Positions 24,307-31,487 of a stretch of DNA of 64,000 bases are shown here, one piece after another. The notes below the pieces were generated by a model. It worked only from the letters and a program-made list of their open reading frames with translations. It searched no databases and was not told the origin of the DNA. The first letter of the stretch is position 1. The number at the start of each line of letters is the position of its first letter. Source of the stretch: Streptomyces sp. CB01249 (GTDB taxonomy: Bacteria > Actinomycetota > Actinomycetes > Streptomycetales > Streptomycetaceae). A program made the position numbers and the translations under genes. Location of the stretch: positions 325,900-389,899 of the forward strand of contig NZ_LISW01000007.1 of NCBI RefSeq assembly GCF_001905735.1, in the 5' to 3' direction.

Positions 24307-24681
24307 ATGAGGATCGGTGAACTGTCGCGCCGCACGGGCGCGTCCCGCCGCCTGCTCCGCTACTACGAGGAGCAGCGGCTGATCGTCCCGGACCGGGGTC
24401 CGAACGGGTACCGCGAGTACGACGAGCGTTACGTGGACCGGGTCAACCAGATCCGCGGGCTGCTGGACGCGGGGCTCCCCACGCGCATCATCAAGCAGAT
24501 CCTCCCGTGCCTGGACAAGCCCCGCTCGATCCACTTCCCGGACGCCACACCGGAGATGCTGGCCCTGCTGACCACCGAACGGGACCGGCTCAGCGAACGG
24601 ATCGACGTCCTCGTCCGCAACCGCGACGCGATGAGCGAGTACCTGGCGGAGGTCGGACAGTGCCGCGCGCCGACGCCTTAG
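24307..24681 (+). CDS. MerR family transcriptional regulator
   Basis: A 124-residue regulator with the winged-helix opening MRIGELSRRTGASRRLLRYY and the typical PDRGPNGYREYDE wing. The C-terminal coiled coil (ERDRLSERIDVLVRNRDAM) dimerises. The effector-binding part is short, with Cys at the start of the dimerisation region (QILPCLDK) and at the end (GQCRAP). It is divergent from the MFS pump, with the operator between them. The probable job is inducible activation of the pump. Confidence 0.9.
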   Translation: MRIGELSRRTGASRRLLRYYEEQRLIVPDRGPNGYREYDERYVDRVNQIRGLLDAGLPTRIIKQILPCLDKPRSIHFPDATPEMLALLTTERDRLSERIDVLVRNRDAMSEYLAEVGQCRAPTP

Positions 24682-24745
24682 AGCCGTCAACAACGCGCCC
24701 ACCTGCGGTCATCTGCTCGAAGGACAGATGTCGGCCAGCCAGATC

Positions 24746-24762
24746 CGGCCATTCAATGGCCG
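24746..24762. promoter_or_regulatory. 17-base palindrome upstream of the 52-residue membrane gene
   Basis: CGGCCATT-C-AATGGCCG has perfect 8-base arms around one central base, 71 bases upstream of ATG 24833, in the gap after merR. It resembles an operator; the protein is unknown. Confidence 0.5.
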
Positions 24763-24832
24763 AAGAGTGATCTTCAGTCGGCCCGTCCGCCCTGCCGATG
24801 CAGGAGGCACCGCCCTCCCGAAGGAGGCTGCC

Positions 24833-24991
24833 ATGGGCGACACACTCCTGACCCTGTCCATCCCCGCGCTGCTCCTCGCCAGCGGCCTCTACACGGCCGT
24901 GAGCACCTGGTGGCGGCGCAGGCATCCCGCGCCGCCCTCCCCGTACACCCAGCAGGCCGCACGGCTGGCCGAGGGCCGGGAGCGGCCCTAG
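24833..24991 (+). CDS. small membrane protein (52 residues)
   Basis: ATG at 24833 follows a near-perfect AGGAGG by 5 bases. The product starts MGDTLLTLSIPALLLASGLY, with one transmembrane helix at about residues 4-25. A WWRRRHP basic stop-transfer and a short polar tail follow. No family is recognised. The 150-base gap before it contains a 17-base palindrome. Its TAG stop forms part of a TAGGAT -10-like box for the AraC gene 12 bases downstream. Confidence 0.65.
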   Translation: MGDTLLTLSIPALLLASGLYTAVSTWWRRRHPAPPSPYTQQAARLAEGRERP

Positions 24992-24994
24992 GAT
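24989..24994 (+). promoter_or_regulatory. -10-like box for the AraC gene
   Basis: TAGGAT lies 8 bases before GTG 25003, so a transcript from here would be leaderless. No good -35 is visible at 17-18 bases upstream. It overlaps the stop codon of the preceding small gene. Confidence 0.35.
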
Positions 24995-25002
24995 CTCCCG
25001 TC

Positions 25003-25824
25003 GTGGCCGGTCACGAAGGTCCCCGGCGCGACACCCGGGGCATCGTCGACGCGCCCGAGCTGTTCGCGCACGTACAGTTCCGGCGCCGCGAGCCCGCGCC
25101 CGGGCTGCGGCGGTATCTGGAGCACTACTGGCTGATCGACTGGGACCTCTCCCAGCCGTACGCCTCGCACCTCGTCCCGCACCCGAGCGTCAACCTCGTC
25201 TTCGAGCGGTACGCGGGCTGCGGCGACGAGGACGCGGGATACGCCGAGGTCGCGGGCATCGGCCTGGAGCTGTTCACGCAGAAGCTGGAGGGGCGCGGGC
25301 GGGTCTGCGGGGTGCAGTTCCGGCCGGGCGGATTCCGGCCGTTCGCGCCCGGGGCGCCCGTCTCGCGGTGGACGGGCCGACGGCTCCCGGCGGCCGACGT
25401 GTTCACACCACCCGCGCCGCCCGCCGCCGTGCTGGACCCGGCGGACGAGGACGACCGGGTCGCCGCGATGAACGCGTATCTCCTTGCGCTCGCCCCCGAG
25501 CCCGACCCGCGCGCCGACCGGGCGATGGCCCTGGTGGACCTGGTCCGCACCGACCGCACGGTCCTGCGCGTCGACGGACTCGCCCGCGCCGAGGGGGTGT
25601 CGGCGCGCTCGCTACAACGGCTGTTCGCCGCATACGTGGGGGTCGGCCCCAAGTGGGTCATCCTGCGCTACCGCATCCACGAGGCGCTGGAACGCGCCGG
25701 GGCGGGGCCGGACGTGGACTGGGCGGGCCTCGCCGCCGACCTCGGCTACAGCGACCAGGCGCACCTGGTCCGGGACTTCACGGCCACGCTCGGCGTCCCG
25801 CCCACCGCGCTGGGCGCCCGCTGA
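25003..25824 (+). CDS. AraC family transcriptional regulator
   Basis: A 273-residue regulator. Residues 20-130 resemble the DUF6597-type sensor found in Streptomyces AraC proteins (LRRYLEHYWLIDWDL, SHLVPHPSVNLVFERYAG, GVQFRPGGFRPF). The C-terminal double HTH is visible in VDGLARAEGVSARSLQRLF and WAGLAADLGYSDQAHLVRDF. GTG at 25003 has no Shine-Dalgarno and may be leaderless. It is followed by a GNAT gene on the same strand after 37 bases. Effector and targets are unknown. Confidence 0.88.
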   Translation: MAGHEGPRRDTRGIVDAPELFAHVQFRRREPAPGLRRYLEHYWLIDWDLSQPYASHLVPHPSVNLVFERYAGCGDEDAGYAEVAGIGLELFTQKLEGRGRVCGVQFRPGGFRPFAPGAPVSRWTGRRLPAADVFTPPAPPAAVLDPADEDDRVAAMNAYLLALAPEPDPRADRAMALVDLVRTDRTVLRVDGLARAEGVSARSLQRLFAAYVGVGPKWVILRYRIHEALERAGAGPDVDWAGLAADLGYSDQAHLVRDFTATLGVPPTALGAR

Positions 25825-25861
25825 GACCCCCGTTGTCAGTGCCGGGTCCTACAGTGCGGTC

Positions 25862-26401
25862 ATGGCCGATGTGAAGCGCACCACACCCTCATCCGTACGA
25901 CTCGAACCCTGGTCGGACGACGACCTGGACCTCCTCCGCCGCACCAACGCACCGGAGCTGATGGCCCATCTGGGCGGGCCCGAGACCGAGGATCAGCTCA
26001 TAGCGCGCCATGCCCGGTACGTCGCGCTCAGCGCCGACCGGACGGGCCGGGGCCGGATGTTCCGCGTCGTCCTGGCCGGTGAGGCGGAGGCCGTGGGCAC
26101 CATCGGCTTCTGGGAGCGGCCCTGGCGGGACCAGGAGGTGTACGAGACGGGCTGGACGGTCCTGCCGGAGTTCCAGGGCCGGGGCATCGCCTCGGCCGCG
26201 ACCCTCGCGGTGGCCGACGCGGCGCGCGCCGAGCACAAGCACCGCTATCTGCACGCCTACCCGTCCGTGGGGAACGGCCCGTCGAACGGCGTCTGCCGCA
26301 AGGCCGGCTTCACGCTGCTCGGCGAGTGCGAGATCGAGTACCCGCCCGGCCACCCGCTCCTCACCCACGACTGGCGGCTGGACCTGCACCCGGACGCCTG
26401 A
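25862..26401 (+). CDS. GNAT family N-acetyltransferase (RimJ/RimL type)
   Basis: A 179-residue acetyltransferase resembling the RimJ/RimL/[ribosomal protein S18]-alanine group. VRLEPWSDDDLDLLRRTNAP begins the domain, WTVLPEFQGRGIASAATLAV is the acetyl-CoA motif, and GPSNGVCRKAGFTLLGECEIE is the conserved final motif. ATG at 25862 is the first codon with family-like N-terminal sequence; no Shine-Dalgarno is visible. The substrate is not known. Confidence 0.85.
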   Translation: MADVKRTTPSSVRLEPWSDDDLDLLRRTNAPELMAHLGGPETEDQLIARHARYVALSADRTGRGRMFRVVLAGEAEAVGTIGFWERPWRDQEVYETGWTVLPEFQGRGIASAATLAVADAARAEHKHRYLHAYPSVGNGPSNGVCRKAGFTLLGECEIEYPPGHPLLTHDWRLDLHPDA

Positions 26402-26423
26402 CGCCGGAGGCGGATCTATGGGT

Positions 26424-26452
26424 TTGACGGGTGCTGCCGCCTCCTGGATATT
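26424..26452 (+). promoter_or_regulatory. promoter of the NmrA-like SDR gene
   Basis: TTGACG (26424-26429), exactly 17 bases, GATATT (26447-26452). This is the clearest sigma-70-type promoter in the window. Transcription would begin near 26459, inside the operator repeats that follow. Confidence 0.7.
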
Positions 26453-26456
26453 TACC

Positions 26457-26499
26457 TGCGTCACGCAACCTATGTGTCACGCAACCTACGTGTGACGCA
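26457..26499. repeat. tandem operator repeats at the promoter start site
   Basis: Two adjacent copies of GTCACGCAACCTAYGT (26460-26475 and 26476-26491, one difference) are framed by TGCGTCAC (26457-26464) and its complement GTGACGCA (26492-26499). They cover the predicted start site to about +40 of the SDR promoter, a typical repressor location. No regulator gene is adjacent. Confidence 0.65.
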
Positions 26500-26518
26500 C
26501 TCGCCCCTGAGGAGACCC

Positions 26519-27358
26519 ATGCCCACGCTCGTCACCGGATGCCGCGGTCGCGTCGGCGCCGCGCTCACCGCCCTGCTGCACCAGGGCGGCCACCCCGTCC
26601 GCGCCGCCTCGCGCAAGGCCGCCGAGCTGACCCCGCCCCCCGGCGTCCCCACCGTGACCTGCGACCTCGGCGACCCCGGAACGTTCCCCGCCGCCCTGGA
26701 GGGCGTCGACTCCGTCTTCCTGTACGCGGAACCCGCGCACATCGACGCCTTCCTCACCGCCGCCCGGGCCGCCGGAGTACGCCACATCGTGCTGCTGTCC
26801 TCCAGCTCGGTCCTGGTCCCCGACCCGGCGGCCAACCCGATCGCCGCCGCGCACCACGCGGTGGAGCAGGCGCTGCTCGCCTCCCCGCTCACCGCGACCC
26901 TGCTGCGCCCCGGCGCCTTCGCCACCAACGCCTACGGGTGGTCCGGGGCCTTCCGCTCCGGCCGCCCCGTCGACCTGCCCTTCCCCCGCAGCGAGGGCAG
27001 CCCGGTCCACGAGACCGACATCGCCGAGGCCGCCCTCGCCGCGCTCACCGACCCGGCCCTCCAGGGCGCCGCCTACCACCTCACCGGCCCCAAGTCCCTC
27101 AGCGCCGCCGAGCAGGTCCGCATCCTGGCCGACGCCTCCGGCACCCCGGCCGCCGTCCACGAGGTGAGCCCGGCCGCCTGGAAGGAGTCCATGGCGTCCT
27201 ACATGCCCGCCGAGGTCGCCGACGGGCTGCTCGCCTACTGGGCGGCCACCGACGGCATCCCCGCCGAGGTGGCCGACGGGGTGGAGAAGCTGACCGGCCG
27301 CCCGGCCCGCCCCTTCGCCACCTGGGCCGCCGAGCACGCCGCCGCCTTCCGCCCCTGA
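26519..27358 (+). CDS. NmrA/atypical SDR family NAD(P)-binding protein
   Basis: A 279-residue Rossmann protein opening MPTLVTGCRGRVGAALTALL, with GCRGRVG in place of the usual GATG-x-x-G. HIVLLSSSSVLVPDP and LLRPGAFATNAYGW are typical of NmrA-like and quinone-reductase-like atypical SDRs. There is no YxxxK. ATG at 26519 has GAGGAG 5 bases upstream. The strong promoter with operator repeats shows tight control, and redox or electrophile sensing is a reasonable guess. It appears monocistronic or co-transcribed with the Mut7-C gene 43 bases downstream. Confidence 0.85.
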   Translation: MPTLVTGCRGRVGAALTALLHQGGHPVRAASRKAAELTPPPGVPTVTCDLGDPGTFPAALEGVDSVFLYAEPAHIDAFLTAARAAGVRHIVLLSSSSVLVPDPAANPIAAAHHAVEQALLASPLTATLLRPGAFATNAYGWSGAFRSGRPVDLPFPRSEGSPVHETDIAEAALAALTDPALQGAAYHLTGPKSLSAAEQVRILADASGTPAAVHEVSPAAWKESMASYMPAEVADGLLAYWAATDGIPAEVADGVEKLTGRPARPFATWAAEHAAAFRP

Positions 27359-27401
27359 AATCCGCAGGCGGCGGGCCCGCCCCCGATGACATCCTGACCG
27401 G

Positions 27402-28136
27402 GTGAACGGACCGGAGATCCACCTCGAAGTCGCCCCCGCGCTCAGGCTCTTCGTGGCCCACGGGCGGCGGCAGGGGCGGACGCCGGTGACCACCGACGGC
27501 GCGTCCACACTCGGCCATGTAGTCGAGTCCCTGGGCATCCCGCTCACCGAGGCCGGCGCACTCCTCGTGGACGGCCGCCCCGTCCCCGCCTCGCACATCC
27601 CGGCCGCCGGGGAGCTGGTCGAGGTCCGCCCCGTGCCCCGGCCGCAGCACGTGCCGGGGGCGCCCCTGCGCTTCCTGCTCGACGTCCACCTCGGGACCCT
27701 CGCCCGGCGGCTGCGGCTGCTCGGCGTCGACGCCGCGTACGAGAGCGAGGACATCGGCGACCCGGCCCTGGCCGCGCTCTCCGCGAAGGAGCGGCGTGTG
27801 CTGCTCTCCCGGGACCGGGGGCTGCTGCACCGCCGCGAGCTCTGGGCGGGGGCGTACGTCTACAGCGACCGGCCCGAGGAGCAGCTGCGGGACGTCCTGG
27901 AGCGGTTCGCCCCGGCGCTCGCCCCGTGGACCCGGTGCACCGCGTGCAACGGCCCGCTGGCGGCGGCCGACAAGGACACGGTCGGCCCGCACCTGGAACA
28001 CGGGACGCGCCGTACGTACGACGTGTTCGCGCAGTGCGTGGAGTGCGGGCGGGTCTACTGGCGGGGCGCGCACCACGCCCGCCTGGAGGCGATCGTCGCG
28101 GAAGCGGTCCGCGACTTCGGCCCGGTCGCGGACTGA
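27402..28136 (+). CDS. Mut7-C RNase domain protein with N-terminal ubiquitin-like domain
   Basis: A 244-residue protein. Residues 1-80 form a beta-grasp ubiquitin-like domain (VVESLGIPLTEAGALLVDGR; AGELVEVRPV). Residues 85-235 match Mut7-C: FLLDVHLGTLARRLRLLGVD, LLSRDRGLL (PIN-like acidic sites) and a zinc ribbon from CTACNGPL and CVECGRVYWRG. Mut7-C is a predicted RNase of the PIN superfamily. GTG at 27402 is the start. No toxin-antitoxin partner is adjacent. The biological role is unknown. Confidence 0.85.
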   Translation: MNGPEIHLEVAPALRLFVAHGRRQGRTPVTTDGASTLGHVVESLGIPLTEAGALLVDGRPVPASHIPAAGELVEVRPVPRPQHVPGAPLRFLLDVHLGTLARRLRLLGVDAAYESEDIGDPALAALSAKERRVLLSRDRGLLHRRELWAGAYVYSDRPEEQLRDVLERFAPALAPWTRCTACNGPLAAADKDTVGPHLEHGTRRTYDVFAQCVECGRVYWRGAHHARLEAIVAEAVRDFGPVAD

Positions 28137-28146
28137 GGCCCGGGCC

Positions 28147-28629
28147 TCAGGCGTCGCCCTCCCGCAGCCGCGCGATCTGCGTCGTGCTCAGCTCCACCGT
28201 CCGCCGCATGTGGCCGAGCAGCAGGGCCACCTCGTCGTCGTCGTAGGCGTCGAACAGCGCGTCCCAGCCGCCGTTCAGCCGCTTCCACACCGCGCCGAAC
28301 TCCGCCATCCGCTCGGGCACCGTCGCCACGAGCACCCGCCGCCGGTCCGCGGTGTCCCGCGCCCGGGTCACGTAACCCGCCCGCACGAGGCGGTCCACCA
28401 GCCGGGTCGCCGAGCCGGTGGTGAGCCCGGTCAGCTCGGCGACGCGGCCCGTGGTGACGGGCGCCGCCTCCAGGCTGAGCAGGTTCAGGCACTGGAGGTC
28501 GGTCGGGTGCAGCCCCAGCCGGTCGGCGACGGCCTGGTTGAACAGCGCGTACGCGGCCATGTAGCGCCGCGACACGACGGACATCTCGGCCAGCAGGGTG
28601 CTGCGGCGGGGGGACTGCTTCGGCGGCAT
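28147..28629 (-). CDS. MarR family transcriptional regulator
   Basis: A 160-residue winged-helix regulator. HPTDLQCLNLLSLEAAPVTTG and ELTGLTTGSATRLVDRLVRAG form the HTH, followed by the wing RDTADRRRVLVATVPERM. ATG at 28629 gives a basic N-terminal arm. The target is not obvious; it is downstream, on the same strand, of the secreted-protein gene, with 31 bases between. It converges with the Mut7-C gene. Confidence 0.88.
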   Translation of the reverse strand: MPPKQSPRRSTLLAEMSVVSRRYMAAYALFNQAVADRLGLHPTDLQCLNLLSLEAAPVTTGRVAELTGLTTGSATRLVDRLVRAGYVTRARDTADRRRVLVATVPERMAEFGAVWKRLNGGWDALFDAYDDDEVALLLGHMRRTVELSTTQIARLREGDA

Positions 28630-28660
28630 GCGGAGAGTGTACGAATCCCGAGGTCACGAC

Positions 28661-29170
28661 TCAGAACACGTACGGATCCCCGGTCGCCAGGGCCAGCACC
28701 TCGTGCTCGTTGTTGCCCGCGTCCCGGTCCGTCGTCCCGCCGTTGTACGCGGTGCCGATCCGGACGACGACCTCGTCGGGCAGCCCGGCCAGCCGGAGCC
28801 CGAGCGCGATCCGGTGCTGCTGACGGCCGTCGGCGCGCAGCGGGCCCGTCCGGCACAGGACGGTCTGCGGGTCCTCCCGGAGGCAGTCACCGGGCAGCTC
28901 CTGCGGGCCGGCCAGCGGCACGGAGACCCGCAGCCGCACGGTCGCGCCGGTCACGTCCGAGGGCCCCCGGTTCTGGCTGTGCAGCCGGATCGTGAGCGTG
29001 TCGCCCCACAGCACGACGTGCCCGTGGTGCGACACGTCCGCCTCCGGCTCGGTGCTCCGGACCACGGGCGCGCCGTGCGCCGAGGCCGTTCCCCCCGCGA
29101 GCGGCACCGCGGCCGCCACCATCGCCGCCGCAGCGGACACCCCCAGCAGAGCCCTGCGCGTCAGAAACAT
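28661..29170 (-). CDS. secreted protein of unknown function
   Basis: A 169-residue precursor with a clear signal peptide (MFLTRRALLGVSAAAAMVAA, cleavage near GTASAHG at residues 27-33). It could use Tat, since TRRALLG has twin Arg. The mature part reads like a beta-sandwich (VVLWGDTLTIRLHSQNRGPS, TVRLRVSVPL) with two Cys (DCLRE, VLCRTG) that could form a disulfide. The segment resembles DUF11/CARDB-like domains that handle Asn-Arg-Gly-Pro turns. ATG at 29170. No function is assigned. Confidence 0.7.
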   Translation of the reverse strand: MFLTRRALLGVSAAAAMVAAAVPLAGGTASAHGAPVVRSTEPEADVSHHGHVVLWGDTLTIRLHSQNRGPSDVTGATVRLRVSVPLAGPQELPGDCLREDPQTVLCRTGPLRADGRQQHRIALGLRLAGLPDEVVVRIGTAYNGGTTDRDAGNNEHEVLALATGDPYVF

Positions 29171-29260
29171 GCCCTGAAGATACCGATCACCCCGAATTGC
29201 ACATATTTACCGACCGGTTCGGCGCGTCTCGCGGCGCGTCGTCCATGACACCCTGCTCCC

Positions 29261-29596
29261 ATGTCCGTGCTCCGCTCCCTCGCCCTGTTCGTCCTCGCCG
29301 CGCTCTTCGAGATCGGCGGCGCCTGGCTCGTCTGGCAGGGCGTACGGGAGCACCGGGGGTGGGCCTGGATCGGCGCGGGGATCATCGCGCTGGGCGCGTA
29401 CGGCTTCGTGGCGACGCTTCAGCCGGACGGCGAGTTCGGGCGGGTGCTCGCGGCGTACGGCGGGGTCTTCGTGGCGGGCTCGATCGCCTGGGGCATGGTC
29501 GCCGACGGCTACCGGCCGGACCGCTGGGACGTGACCGGCGCGCTGGTCTGCCTGGCCGGGATGGCCGTGATCATGTACGCCCCCCGCAACCACTGA
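29261..29596 (+). CDS. YnfA family (UPF0060) membrane protein
   Basis: A 111-residue, four-helix membrane protein of the small multidrug resistance-like superfamily. ALFVLAALFEIGGAWLVWQG and ALGAYGFVATLQPDGEFGRV match the YnfA/UPF0060 pattern, as does AAYGGVFVAGSIAWGMVADG. ATG at 29261. Function is uncertain; some members are proposed efflux proteins. It stands alone upstream of the SDR gene. Confidence 0.9.
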   Translation: MSVLRSLALFVLAALFEIGGAWLVWQGVREHRGWAWIGAGIIALGAYGFVATLQPDGEFGRVLAAYGGVFVAGSIAWGMVADGYRPDRWDVTGALVCLAGMAVIMYAPRNH

Positions 29597-29665
29597 CGCC
29601 GGTCCGACCTGCCTATCCTGGCCCCGTTCGACCGTACCGTTCAGCCGTCCGAGGAGAGCCCGACC

Positions 29666-30424
29666 ATGGCCGCAACCCCCATCGCCGTCGTCACCGGAGC
29701 GAGCAGCGGCATCGGCGCCGCGACCGCCCGGCAGCTGGCGGCCTCCGGCTACCGCGTCGTGCTCACCGCCCGCCGCAAGGACCGCATCGAGGCCCTGGCC
29801 GCCGAGCTCACCGAGGCCGGCCACCAGGCGACGGCCTACGCGCTGGACGTCACCGACCGCGCGGCGGTGGACGAGTTCGCCACCGCCTTCCGCAGCCTGG
29901 CCGTCCTGGTCAACAACGCGGGCGGCGCGCTCGGGGCCGACCCGGTCGCCACGGGCGACCCGCAGGACTGGCGGCAGATGTACGAGACGAACGTCATCGG
30001 CACGCTCAACGTCACCCAGGCCCTGCTCCCCGCGCTCACCGCGAGCGGCGACGGCACGGTGGTCATCCTCTCCTCGACGGCCGGCCTCTCCACCTACGAG
30101 GGCGGCGGCGGTTACGTGGCCGCCAAGCACGGCGAACACGTCCTGGCCGAGACCCTGCGCCTGGAGATCGTCGGCACCCCAGTCCGCGTCATCGAGATCG
30201 CCCCGGGCATGGTCAAGACCGAGGAGTTCGCGACCACCCGCTTCCGCGGCGACACGGACAAGGCCGCCAAGGTCTACGCGGGCGTGGACGCCCCCCTCAC
30301 CGCCGACGACGTGGCCGACACGATCAACTGGGCGGTCACCCGCCCCAGCCACGTCAACATCGACCTCCTGGTGGTCCGCCCCCGCGCCCAGGCCTCCAAC
30401 TCGAAGGTGCACCGCACCAACTGA
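29666..30424 (+). CDS. short-chain dehydrogenase/reductase (classical, YdfG-like)
   Basis: A 252-residue classical SDR with all key motifs: VVTGASSGIGAATARQL, LVNNAGG (NNAG), the catalytic Ser in ILSSTAG and YVAAKHG for YxxxK. It resembles YdfG-like 3-hydroxy acid/serine dehydrogenases and similar NADP enzymes. ATG at 29666 follows GAGGAG by 9 bases. The substrate is unknown. The intergenic space after it holds a long hairpin, then the LAGLIDADG gene. Confidence 0.9.
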   Translation: MAATPIAVVTGASSGIGAATARQLAASGYRVVLTARRKDRIEALAAELTEAGHQATAYALDVTDRAAVDEFATAFRSLAVLVNNAGGALGADPVATGDPQDWRQMYETNVIGTLNVTQALLPALTASGDGTVVILSSTAGLSTYEGGGGYVAAKHGEHVLAETLRLEIVGTPVRVIEIAPGMVKTEEFATTRFRGDTDKAAKVYAGVDAPLTADDVADTINWAVTRPSHVNIDLLVVRPRAQASNSKVHRTN

Positions 30425-30522
30425 CCTCTCCGAGGTCCGTCACCCGTCCGAGGGAAAGCTCCCCGATCGCCGGAAACATCGCAGGTCACCGGCATACGGT
30501 CGGTCACAACTTCATACAGAGC

Positions 30523-30558
30523 GGCTCTCGGCCCGGGATTGCAGCCCGGCCGAGAGCC
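30523..30558 (+). terminator. strong hairpin between SDR gene and LAGLIDADG gene
   Basis: GGCTCTCGGCC (30523-30533) and GGCCGAGAGCC (30548-30558) pair perfectly over 11 bases. The loop GGG...CCC can extend it. It may terminate the SDR transcript. Because it ends 16 bases before the GGAG ribosome site of the LAGLIDADG gene, it could instead act in that gene's leader. Confidence 0.5.
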
Positions 30559-30584
30559 CGACCACCAAGGAAGTGGAGCTTCCC

Positions 30585-31445
30585 GTGGCCGAGCACGACC
30601 CTAACGCCCTCGCGCTTTTCGACACCGGCCTTCCGGCGCCTCGCACGAGCGGATTCATGGATCTCACCGATCCCGAGTACAGCTACATGTTCGGCTTCGT
30701 CCAGGCCGATGGTCACCTGGCCGCCGGAGCAGGCAGAAAAGGCCGCCTCACCGTCGAGATCAACGTGCGGGACATCGCCATCCTCCGCGAGTTCCAGCGG
30801 CTCACCCCGTACAACTCCAGCATCAAGGAACGCGTCCGGACCACCAACTTCTCCGAGAGTCACCACTCGGCGACCTGGACCCTCTGCTCACTCGAGGCCC
30901 GGACCGTGATGAACGAACTCGGCCTTCCCTACGGCCGCAAGTCACGACGTATCCAGCCGCCGCGCGTCGACTTCTCCCCACGCGACTACCTTCGGGGCGT
31001 GATCGACGCCGACGGTTCGCTGGGCTACACCGCCCAGGGCTTCCCGTTCGTATCGCTCACCACGGCCAGCACGGCGGTGGGCGCCTACCTCTGCTTCTAC
31101 GCGAAGAAGGTCACCGGCACCCGGCGCTCGATCGCGCGGAACAGCCGGGACGGCGTCTACAACATCCTCTACATGATGGAAACCGCCGTGGCGCTGGCCG
31201 AGCACTTCTACTATCCGGGCTGCCTCGCGCTGCCTCGTAAACAGGCATCCGCAACGTCCCTCTCGTCCTGGCAGCGCCCGCCAGGACTCAAGCCTCGCGC
31301 CAAGAACCGGCGCTGGAAGCCGTGGGAGGACGAACTGCTCCTGCGATCGGGAGACGCGGCGGCCGCGGCGGTGGAACTCGACCGGACCACGGCCAGCTGT
31401 TCGGTCCGGCTGTGGCGGCTGAGATCAGGGCACATCCGGAGCTGA
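30585..31445 (+). CDS. free-standing LAGLIDADG endonuclease-like protein with C-terminal DNA-binding domain
   Basis: A 286-residue protein with two LAGLIDADG motifs, FGFVQADG (Asp42) and LRGVIDADG (Asp143), about 100 residues apart. This is the monomeric two-motif layout, and both catalytic acidic residues are kept. The C-terminal ~45 residues (KNRRWKPWEDELLLRSGD ... VRLWRLRSG) look like a small Myb/SANT or HTH DNA-binding domain. It has no intein splice residues. GTG at 30585 has GGAG 6 bases upstream. A/T-ending codons are clearly more frequent than in neighbours, suggesting later acquisition. It converges on rtcB, sharing a terminator. It could be a homing endonuclease, a repurposed regulator like WhiA, or an RNA-processing nuclease. 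Confidence 0.85.
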   Translation: MAEHDPNALALFDTGLPAPRTSGFMDLTDPEYSYMFGFVQADGHLAAGAGRKGRLTVEINVRDIAILREFQRLTPYNSSIKERVRTTNFSESHHSATWTLCSLEARTVMNELGLPYGRKSRRIQPPRVDFSPRDYLRGVIDADGSLGYTAQGFPFVSLTTASTAVGAYLCFYAKKVTGTRRSIARNSRDGVYNILYMMETAVALAEHFYYPGCLALPRKQASATSLSSWQRPPGLKPRAKNRRWKPWEDELLLRSGDAAAAAVELDRTTASCSVRLWRLRSGHIRS

Positions 31446-31455
31446 ACCGGTAGGC

Positions 31456-31487
31456 GAAGGCGGGCGGGTCCCGGCCCGCCCGCCTTC
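31456..31487. terminator. bidirectional terminator, LAGLIDADG gene / rtcB
   Basis: GAAGGCGGGCGGG (31456-31468) and CCCGCCCGCCTTC (31475-31487) are perfect 13-base arms with a 6-base loop. It serves both convergent genes; the right arm overlaps the last two bases of the rtcB gene. Confidence 0.85.

Noticed and set aside
26457..26499. CRISPR-like repeat
   Set aside because: Only two adjacent 16-base copies, no spacers and no cas genes; the position over a promoter start site fits an operator.
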